A stretch of 64,000 bases of DNA, taken from QHXM01 sp032160165. GTDB lineage: Bacteria > Acidobacteriota > Blastocatellia > Pyrinomonadales > Pyrinomonadaceae. A program made the position numbers and the translations under genes. The notes beneath the pieces are model-generated. The model saw only the letters and a program-made list of their open reading frames with translations. It was not told the DNA's origin and did no database searches. Location of the stretch: NCBI GenBank assembly GCA_032160165.1, contig JAVHWA010000182.1, forward strand, positions 1 to 64,000. Direction: 5' to 3'. Positions 58,503-64,000 of this stretch are shown in pieces; position 1 is the first letter of the stretch, and every line of letters begins with the position of its first letter.

Positions 58503-58648
58503 CGGCGCTTGCACCCACACGAGCGTTTCCTCTATTCTGAGTGTCGCCGCTTCCCAAAAGAAATGATCATTCTTCTATAGAGGGAGACGTGTGCAGGTGA
58601 GCAGTAGACGAGATGGGCAATCGTCGACTGTCACCCATCACCTAGCGA

Positions 58649-59569
58649 ATGGTAACCAGGAATGCACTGCTATATCTATCGCGTCGCGAAGGTCTAAAGG
58701 ACTTTGCGGCGCGCTTTAAGCTCTTCAAGAAAATGACCACTCGCTTTGTCGCGGGCGAGGACATTGAAGAGGCAATCGCTGCCATTCGTGAAATCAATGA
58801 AAAAGGCTGCACAGCCTCGTTTGACCACCTCAACGAGTCGGTTTCAAATGCCGCCGAGACAGAAGAAGAGGTTCGGGAGTACCTGCAGATACTCGCTCGG
58901 ATCGACGATACCGGCATACGGTCGAATGTCTCCATCAAGCTTACACAATTCGGATTGGAGATCGACCCCGAACTGGCATACAAGAATGCGCGTCGCATTG
59001 TTGAAGATGCTGCGCGACGCGGACACTTCGTTCGGGTAGACATGGAGTCGTCAAAGGTCACTCAGGTGACCATCGATATCTTTAAGCGCCTGCGCGCGGA
59101 GTTTGGCCTCAACCAGGTCGGGATCGTCCTGCAGTCTTATCTGCGACGTACCTTCAATGACGTCGAGGATATGCTCAAGATTCCGGCCAGGATACGAATT
59201 TGCAAGGGTGCGTATAACGAATCACCCGAAGTCGCATTCCCGGACAAGAAGGATACCGATGAGAACTATGTAAGGGTAATGCAGAGGCTGTTGACCTCCG
59301 GCATCTATCACGGCATCGCGACTCACGACCCAAAAATGATCGAGGCCACCATCGCCTTTGCTGAGAGAGAGACTATCGGAAAAGACGCTTACGAGTTTCA
59401 GATGCTATACGGCGTGCGACGTGATCTGCAGGTCAAGCTTGCAAAAGAAGGATACAACGTGCGCGTCTATGTTCCCTACGGAAAGCACTGGTATCCTTAC
59501 TTCATGAGACGGTTGGCAGAGCGCCCGGCAAATATTTGGTTTGTATTGAAGAATATGTTCAAGGGATAG
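58649..59569 (+). CDS. Proline dehydrogenase
   Basis: 306 residues, the monofunctional PRODH size. Barrel motifs: NVSIKLTQFGLEIDPELAY, RVDMESSKVTQVTIDIF, GIVLQSYLRRTFND, RIRICKGAYNESPEVAFPDKKDTDENYVRVMQRLL, GIATHDPKMIEATI, FQMLYGVRRDLQVKLAKEGYNVRVYVPYG and WYPYFMRRLAERPAN. It oxidises proline to pyrroline-5-carboxylate with FAD; the dehydrogenase for the second step is not in the window. The ~145 bp upstream hold no feature that I can name except weak inverted GGTGA/TCACC units. Confidence 0.94.
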   Translation: MVTRNALLYLSRREGLKDFAARFKLFKKMTTRFVAGEDIEEAIAAIREINEKGCTASFDHLNESVSNAAETEEEVREYLQILARIDDTGIRSNVSIKLTQFGLEIDPELAYKNARRIVEDAARRGHFVRVDMESSKVTQVTIDIFKRLRAEFGLNQVGIVLQSYLRRTFNDVEDMLKIPARIRICKGAYNESPEVAFPDKKDTDENYVRVMQRLLTSGIYHGIATHDPKMIEATIAFAERETIGKDAYEFQMLYGVRRDLQVKLAKEGYNVRVYVPYGKHWYPYFMRRLAERPANIWFVLKNMFKG

Positions 59570-59572
59570 ACG

Positions 59573-59745
59573 AGGAATTGCGGAATGCGGATTTCGGATT
59601 GCGGATTGGGATTTGGGCACTGCCAATTGCTGCTCAGTAACTCTAAGCTGGGAGCTGCGGTCAGGAAGTGGAGCGGTAGGTGACGTAGGATGCGTAATTT
59701 CGCTCTTCAATCCGCGATCCGCAATCCACAATCCGAAATTAATTG
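59573..59745. repeat. Inverted-repeat element, unit CGGATTG
   Basis: The left arm 59574-59614 has GCGGATTTCGGATTGCGGAT and TGGG units. A spacer of about 90 bp follows, and the right arm 59708-59740 has CAATCCGCGATCCGCAATCC and ACAATCCGAAAT. It begins 4 bp after the proline dehydrogenase stop and ends 7 bp before the NfeD start. Confidence 0.88.
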
Positions 59746-59747
59746 AG

Positions 59748-60254
59748 ATGGATGTTTCCTGGACATGGATCCTGTGGACGGTACTCGGCGTGGTCCTGAT
59801 TGTCGCCGAGATATTCACGCCTGGGTTCGTCCTGCTGTGGTTCGGCGTCGGCGCACTGGCAGCGGCGCTCGCCGGGCTGGTCGGCATTTCGAGCCTGCCT
59901 CTCCAGTTCTTAATCTTTGCACTGGTCTCCGTGGCGCTTACCGCCGCATCGCGCACAATCTTCGTCAATTACTTTTCGCGCGAGAAGTCCGGAAGCGATC
60001 TCAAGACAGGTGTGGATGCGTTGCCCGGAAAGGTTGGAACGGTAGTCTCGTCGAGCAAGGGCGCACTCGGTGAAGGCGCCGTGAAGGTCTATGGATCGAC
60101 CTGGACGGCATATCCGGCGGAGGGCGAGGAGCCACTTGAAGCGGGCGAGCGTGTGGCAGTCGAGCGTGTGCAGGGAGCTTCGATCTTTGTCCGTCGCATT
60201 GAGCACGGCGAGCAAAGCCGCGATTGGCGACAGCTCGAAGAAGGCAAAAGGTAA
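59748..60254 (+). CDS. NfeD-family membrane protein
   Basis: 168 residues from the ATG at 59748; the frame is open to 59613 but that is repeat sequence. Three membrane helices at the N-terminus (VSWTWILWTVLGVVLIVAEIF, then LLWFGVGALAAALAGLVG, then LIFALVSVALTAA) are followed by an OB-fold (~88-155: GKVGTVVSSSKGALGEGAVKVYGSTWTAYPAEGEEPLEAGERVAVERVQGASIFVRR), as in short NfeD. Its usual partner, a stomatin/SPFH or STOPP protein, is not adjacent. The last codons (EEGKR) and the stop lie in the next repeat array. Confidence 0.85.
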   Translation: MDVSWTWILWTVLGVVLIVAEIFTPGFVLLWFGVGALAAALAGLVGISSLPLQFLIFALVSVALTAASRTIFVNYFSREKSGSDLKTGVDALPGKVGTVVSSSKGALGEGAVKVYGSTWTAYPAEGEEPLEAGERVAVERVQGASIFVRRIEHGEQSRDWRQLEEGKR

Positions 60255-60360
60255 AAGGCAAAAGGCAAAAGTAAATAGGCAAAAGTGAGGTTGGGAACCG
60301 CTCCTGCGAACAAAGAGGTTCTCCCACTCACTTTTGCCTTTTACCTTTTTCCTTTTGACT
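60243..60360. repeat. Inverted-repeat element, unit GGCAAAA
   Basis: The left arm 60243-60286 has five GGCAAAA/GGTAAAA units. A further inner pair is GGGAACC (60293-60299) with GGTTCTCCC. The right arm 60323-60359 has TTTTGCC, TTTTACC and TTTTTCC units. It carries the NfeD stop codon and ends a few bases from the stop of the convergent gene. Confidence 0.88.
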
Positions 60361-60365
60361 TTGCT

Positions 60366-61166
60366 CTACGGCATCGCTGTCATCGTAAAGCGAGCCGCCG
60401 GAACGACCGTTTGCAGATCGTAGTTGTTGACCGCCAGGTCAGCTAGTCGCTGCCCCTTGAGCCGCGTCACGATATGGAAGGGAAGTGACATACAACTCAC
60501 TTTCCTGTAATCGCTGCGATCTTCCTCGATCATCACCTGGCTCCTGTAGCGCGTCACGACTTTATCAATCAGGAACGAGCTCTTGTTAATCCAGTAGCGA
60601 ACGTTGTCGTCGGCCGTAAACCTGACTTCGACCACGTAGTCGTTGCCCTGGTCTGGTTGACGGTTCGTGATCAGTTGGCCTTCGATAGCGCGGTTGATGG
60701 TATCGAAACCCATCATCGCCCAGTGACGAGAAGCCGCGACTTCGCTGACACGAATCTGATTGCCGGCAAACATTCCTCCACCTTCGGTCCCGGTGTAGAC
60801 GAGAAACGTTGGCCCGGCGGCGAGCAGTCCTGCCCCCGCGACGTCCAGCCTGCGTCGCATTGACTTGTCCTGATAGTCGGTAACATTGAGCTTGACCTCA
60901 ATGGCGGCACCTAGTGGATTGGCGCCGATTCCGGCGAAGGCCGCTGCATTCACAAAGCCCTCGGCTCGCACCGTTACGTACTGCAGGCCGGCGTATTCGG
61001 CGCCGCCGTGCGCGACGCGAGTAACGCTCAGCAGCTCGCGCCCGGTTAGATCGTCAGCCTTGCTCGTGCGGGTTGTTACCGGGATCGCCATCAAGGTGAC
61101 CGCCAGACAGCAAGCCACGAGCAATAGCGGTTTGGTTTTCAAAAAGGGTCGAATCATGGTCTGCAA
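60366..61166 (-). CDS. Exported protein with LolA/DUF4292-like fold
   Basis: 266 residues with a signal peptide (LLLVACCLAVTLMAIPVTT). The mature protein is mostly beta: FLVYTGTEGGGMFAGNQIRVSEVAASRHWAMMGF, then YVVEVRFTADDNVRYWINKSSFLIDKVVTRYRSQVMIEEDRSDYRKVSCMSLPFHIVTRLKGQRLADLAVNNYDL. The phrase YWINKSSFLIDKV..Y and the following YRKV..LPFHI are typical of the LolA/DUF4292 group, which carry lipoproteins or lipids through the periplasm. There is no Cys at the signal cleavage site, so it is not a lipoprotein itself. No neighbour hints at its job. Confidence 0.6.
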   Translation of the reverse strand: MQTMIRPFLKTKPLLLVACCLAVTLMAIPVTTRTSKADDLTGRELLSVTRVAHGGAEYAGLQYVTVRAEGFVNAAAFAGIGANPLGAAIEVKLNVTDYQDKSMRRRLDVAGAGLLAAGPTFLVYTGTEGGGMFAGNQIRVSEVAASRHWAMMGFDTINRAIEGQLITNRQPDQGNDYVVEVRFTADDNVRYWINKSSFLIDKVVTRYRSQVMIEEDRSDYRKVSCMSLPFHIVTRLKGQRLADLAVNNYDLQTVVPAARFTMTAMP

Positions 61167-61643
61167 ATTCTCCTAATCGTTTTAAGGCGACGGCGAAGGG
61201 CCGCGTCGCGAACTTGGTTAGTTTTATCGAGCAGGCACCGTTTCTCTTCGAATGGAGAAACCGCGCGATGCATTTCGCGCTCGCAGAGTTAGTGGCGAAG
61301 TCTCGCCGTGGAGAACTTCGACGTTGAATGACTTTGACTCAAGACAGACGTTCCGCTCGATCAACTTTTGCCCTGCGAAATCTGGAGAAAGGTGATCGAT
61401 GCAGTATAGACATAGGAATGGCGAGCAGTGGTCTTTCAAATCGCATCCAGCTTGTTGAAGACGGGCGGATGTTACTGATGACAGGGCGCGGTTGTCAATT
61501 GTTTGCTCTCGCTGGCCGTGTCGGGTATTGAAGTTGTTTGACGGTCACCACGATCCGTCGACGAATTCACACGTATCCGCGCGAAGTACTGAGCTCTCAG
61601 GATTACTTAGTGTCACTTGGCGAGTTGGCTTGCGCCTCGGCAC
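61167..61643. other. Long gap between the LolA-like gene and PP2C gene
   Basis: 477 bp without a gene that I can support. It must hold the promoter of the minus-strand LolA-like gene and the end of the PP2C transcript. A 7-bp stem GTTTCTC/GAGAAAC at ~61240-61261 is the only hairpin noticed. Short open frames here lack ribosome sites and any familiar sequence. Confidence 0.5.
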
Positions 61644-62576
61644 TTACGAAATGGGCCCCGTCGGTGGTTCGGTATCGCCCAGCGTGGAGTCTTCTTCCAT
61701 GGGCGGGAGTTCGATGGTTATTCTTTCCGAAGCCGGGTCTTTCAGGTCATCGCCGCTGAAGCGCGCGATCACCACCGTGATGTTGTCTTCGCCTCCGCGC
61801 TCGTTGGCTTCGTCGACCAGAGCGCTGCAGGCCTGAGAAAGGTCCTTCGCTTCGTCGATGATGCGGCGCATGTCTTCTCCGCGCAGCTTGCCGGACAAGC
61901 CATCGCTGCACATCAGCAATATATCGCCGCGGCGGATGCGGAGTCTTCCAGTGACTGGTGTCAGCTCGCTTTGAGCGCCCAGCGCCTGAAGGATCACGTT
62001 GCGAAACATGTGGGTCTCGGCTTCGGCCTCACTGATCTGTCCGACATCTACCAGCTGCTGGACGAGCGACTGGTCTTTGGTCGCGAGCTTCATTTGCTCG
62101 CCTCGCATTACGTAAGCTCGACTGTCGCCCACCTGCACCAGATCAAGCATGTCACCCTTGATGGCCGCGCCTGTGAAAGTTGCGCCCATACCGGCGCAGC
62201 GAGTGTCTTCCTGGCTGCGGTGATGAATGGCCAGATTCGCGTACACCGTCGCATGACGAAGATAATCAACCAGGGACTTCTCGCCGTCGAGCGCGCCTTC
62301 ATGCTCCTCGGCCTCGCTTCCCATCAGCATCTCCCGCACGGTTTCGACAGCCATCCGGCTCGCCACATCTCCCGCGAGCGCTCCTCCCATACCGTCCGAC
62401 ACCACCAGGACCAGGCCCTTCTCGCCAAGCTCGAATTGGCGCGTTTCCTTGGGTGGTTCCGCGCCGTCTGAGCCGGTCCAGGCTACGCCTGTCGTCAAAT
62501 CGAGAATGAGGAGATTGTCTTCGTTCCCACGCCGTACGCGACCAACGTCGGATTTTGCGTGAAGCTCTATCTTCAT
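61644..62576 (-). CDS. PP2C-type serine/threonine phosphatase
   Basis: 310 residues from the ATG at 62576 (MKIELHAKSDVGRVRRGNEDN); the 20 codons ahead are repeat sequence. The eleven-motif PP2C layout: SDVGRVRRGNEDN, VVSDGMGGALAGDVAS, GATFTGAAI, VQVGDSRAYVMR, LLMCSDGLSGKL and GGEDNITVVIARF. All four metal-binding Asp/Glu positions are present. There is an insertion of about 15 residues after the first strand (TGVAWTGSDGAEPPKETRQ). The C-terminal 40 residues are acidic and Pro-rich. These enzymes oppose Hanks-type kinases; none is in the window. The start codon touches a repeat element. Confidence 0.93.
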   Translation of the reverse strand: MKIELHAKSDVGRVRRGNEDNLLILDLTTGVAWTGSDGAEPPKETRQFELGEKGLVLVVSDGMGGALAGDVASRMAVETVREMLMGSEAEEHEGALDGEKSLVDYLRHATVYANLAIHHRSQEDTRCAGMGATFTGAAIKGDMLDLVQVGDSRAYVMRGEQMKLATKDQSLVQQLVDVGQISEAEAETHMFRNVILQALGAQSELTPVTGRLRIRRGDILLMCSDGLSGKLRGEDMRRIIDEAKDLSQACSALVDEANERGGEDNITVVIARFSGDDLKDPASERITIELPPMEEDSTLGDTEPPTGPIS

Positions 62577-62646
62577 GAGTTTCGAGTCTTGAGTTCGAGT
62601 TCCCGGTTTCTGCCTAACTCGAAACCTGAAACTCAAAACTCTAAAC
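62577..62646. repeat. Heptamer inverted-repeat element, unit GAGTTTC
   Basis: The left arm 62577-62605 has GAGTTTCGAGTCTTGAGTTC and GAGTTCC. A 12-bp spacer follows, and the right arm 62617-62646 has AACTCGAAACCTGAAACTCA and AAACTCTAAAC. It spans exactly from the base before the PP2C start to the stop codon of the cystathionine gamma-synthase gene (62641-62643). Confidence 0.88.
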
Positions 62647-63780
62647 TTTCTTTAGTGCTTGATCCAGATCTGCAATGATGTCATCGGTGTCTTCGATACC
62701 GACCGAAATACGCACAAGACCATCTGTAATACCGAGCCGTGAGCGCGTCTCTTCCAATACAGAAGCGTGCGTCATTGTGGCCGGGTGTGAGATTAATGTT
62801 TCCACACCGCCGAGGCTTTCTGCGAGCGTGCACAGCTTAACAGATTCTAGCACGGTGCGGGCAGATTCCAGTGAGCCGACTTCGAATGCCACCATTCCGC
62901 CGAAACCCTTCTGCTGCCGCTTCGCCAGCTGGTGCTGCGGATGCGAGAGCGAGCCCGGGTAATAGATTTTCTGTACTTTGGGATGTTCCTCGAGGAACGC
63001 CGCCACCGCGCGCCCCGAACGATCATGCTGCTCCATCCTCAGGGCCAGTGTCTTCGTGCCGCGCAAAACCAGCCACGAGTCAAATGGTGAGAGGATCGCG
63101 CCGGCGCTGTTTTGAATAAAGCCGATCCAGTTCGCATCCTCTTCGTTATTCAGAATCACGATCCCGCCCACTCCGTCCGAATGTCCGTTCAGATATTTGG
63201 TAGTGGAATGGACCACGATGTCAACGCCGAAATCGAACGGGCGTTGAAGGTAGGGCGACATAAAGGTGTTGTCGCAAACCACTCGCGCGCCTGATGCGTG
63301 TGCCAGGTCCGAAACAGCCTTCAGATCAGTGACGATCATTACCGGATTGGTCGGCGTTTCGATAAAAACCATCCGCGTGTTGGGCTTGATGGCCGCCTCT
63401 ACATTGGTAATCTCTGAGGTGTCGACAAAATCGAATTCGAGTCCATAGTCCGCCAGCACCCGCGTGAAGAGTCGAAAGGTTCCGCCGTAAGTGTTGTTCG
63501 ACACAACGACGTGTTCGCCCGGTTTGATCAGCCGGAGCGTTGCGTCAATCGCCGCCATGCCCGATGCGAAGGCATAGCCGAACTTCGCGCCTTCGAGCGC
63601 CGCCAGGTTTCGTTCGAGCGCGGACCTTGTAGGATTCTGCGTCCGCGCGTACTCAAATCCTTTATGCCGTCCGAGACCTTCTTGCGCGTAGGTAGAAGTC
63701 TGGTAGATCGGAACTGTAACTGCCCCGGTCGTCGGATCAGCCTCCTGGCCGGCGTGAATCGCGATTGTTGCAAATCCCAT
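62641..63780 (-). CDS. metB: Cystathionine gamma-synthase/lyase family enzyme
   Basis: 379 residues. PLP enzyme of the Cys/Met metabolism family: PIYQTSTYAQEGLGRHKGFEYARTQNPTR, SGMAAIDATL, NNTYGGTFRLF, VFIETPTNPVM, VVCDNTFMSPYLQRP, and the PLP Lys in VVHSTTKYLNGHSDGVGG. The last part includes SLGGVETLISHPATMTHASV. Sequence alone does not separate gamma-synthase from gamma-lyase; the Tyr/Arg in EYARTQNPTR and ESLGG fit both. The upstream neighbour in the same direction is a cysteine synthase or cystathionine beta-synthase, so the pair makes or uses cysteine (transsulfuration). The stop codon is in a repeat array. Confidence 0.9.
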   Translation of the reverse strand: MGFATIAIHAGQEADPTTGAVTVPIYQTSTYAQEGLGRHKGFEYARTQNPTRSALERNLAALEGAKFGYAFASGMAAIDATLRLIKPGEHVVVSNNTYGGTFRLFTRVLADYGLEFDFVDTSEITNVEAAIKPNTRMVFIETPTNPVMIVTDLKAVSDLAHASGARVVCDNTFMSPYLQRPFDFGVDIVVHSTTKYLNGHSDGVGGIVILNNEEDANWIGFIQNSAGAILSPFDSWLVLRGTKTLALRMEQHDRSGRAVAAFLEEHPKVQKIYYPGSLSHPQHQLAKRQQKGFGGMVAFEVGSLESARTVLESVKLCTLAESLGGVETLISHPATMTHASVLEETRSRLGITDGLVRISVGIEDTDDIIADLDQALKKV

Positions 63781-63810
63781 AATAGTTATTTAGAGATTGA
63801 TCCATCTCTT

Positions 63811-63865
63811 CATTGATTGATTGAAAACCAATCAAATGAAACAATGACCAAATGAATCAATCAAA
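63811..63865. repeat. Inverted-repeat element, unit TTGATTGA
   Basis: Left arm CATTGATTGATTG (63811-63823), spacer about 28 bp with ACCAATCAAATGAA, right arm ATGAATCAATCAA (63852-63864). It carries the stop codon (TCA on the plus strand, 63857-63859) of the minus-strand cysteine synthase gene and fills the gap to metB. Confidence 0.82.
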
Positions 63866-64000
63866 AATGCCTTGGCTCATGTAACGTTCCGACCCGTCAG
63901 GGAAGAGCGTCACGACGCGCTTGCCCTGGCCCAATCGTTCAGCGACGCGATATGCGGCGGCAGCGGCAGCTCCGGAAGAGCCTCCGCCGAGCACGCCTTC
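63857..64000 (-). CDS. C-terminal end of a cysteine synthase/cystathionine beta-synthase, cut by window edge
   Basis: The last 47 codons are in the window. The sequence EGVLGGGSSGAAAAAAYRVAERLG is the PLP phosphate-binding loop (GGSSGAA) of the CysK/CBS family, and VVTLFPDGSERYMSQGIFD is the usual end of the catalytic domain. The stop directly after it shows that there is no CBS regulatory domain. It is either CysK or a short CBS; the pairing with metB favours transsulfuration. The gene begins beyond 64000. Confidence 0.88.
   Translation of the reverse strand, partial: EGVLGGGSSGAAAAAAYRVAERLGQGKRVVTLFPDGSERYMSQGIFD

Noticed and set aside
61617..62471. 284-codon plus-strand open frame
   Set aside because: Antisense to the PP2C phosphatase, which has all metal-binding motifs.

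Overview
The window is a dense stretch of bacterial chromosome with about 54 genes, no tRNA or rRNA genes, no insertion sequence with a transposase and no CRISPR array. By eye it is moderately GC-rich. The gene set implies a Gram-negative type envelope: Mla lipid transport, LptB plus a fused LptC/LptA, outer-membrane barrels and M16 peptidases. It also has HPr kinase, RNase J, sigma-54 and a PTS that appears to be purely regulatory. This mixture fits Acidobacteriota best, possibly the Blastocatellia side. That placement is inference from gene content, not a search result.

Layout. 1-3.4 kb: end of a coiled-coil/TPR protein, then a porin and a small PstS-like protein. 3.5-6.5 kb (minus): mlaE-mlaF-mlaD. 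6.7-8.8 kb (minus): ECF sigma factor, zinc anti-sigma factor, CpxP-like protein. 9.2-12.8 kb: HD-GYP phosphodiesterase and two paralogous zinc-ribbon membrane proteins. 12.9-16.4 kb: ftsY, ribD, ksgA. 16.7-19.5 kb (minus): an active/inactive M16 peptidase pair. 19.9-26.9 kb: RNase J, an ACT protein, an SDR, a broken toxin-antitoxin pair, uppP, PilZ, recJ. 27.1-37.5 kb: one long co-directional run lptC/A-lptB-rpoN-hpf-hprK-rapZ-EIIA-HPr-EI, a PTS-Ntr-like locus. 37.6-44.9 kb: an envelope/export cluster (beta-barrel, Wza-like protein, TPR/DUF11 protein, small membrane protein, degenerate CPBP protein). 44.9-45.4 kb: RNase P RNA. 46.3-52.0 kb (minus): NtrC/NtrB-type pair, a phosphomutase-like metalloenzyme and an MFS transporter. 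52.2-56.4 kb (minus): ccsA-hemA-hemC-hemD. 56.6-60.3 kb: acyl-CoA dehydrogenase, HD hydrolase, proline dehydrogenase, NfeD. 60.4-64.0 kb (minus): LolA-like protein, PP2C phosphatase, cystathionine gamma-synthase, end of a cysteine synthase.

The strongest unexplained signal is not a gene. At about nineteen places the gap between neighbouring genes is filled by an element made of short tandem units of about 7 bp, then a unique spacer of 15-90 bp, then the same kind of units in reverse complement. Each locus uses its own 7-mer. The arrays frequently contain the stop codon of the preceding gene and sometimes the start of the next, so they change protein ends (RibD, KsgA, LptB). One element is present twice, in opposite orientation, on either side of the ACT gene, with a 69-bp core differing at four positions. 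A second, smaller class of perfect palindromes occurs twice inside the RNase P RNA gene and in two other gaps. Other points of note are a RapZ with the Walker A lysine replaced by methionine, a CPBP protein lacking its EExxxR residues, a MazF/PemK toxin broken by one missing base, a RibD with His at a zinc-Cys position, and an MlaD protein with five spaced C-terminal repeats.
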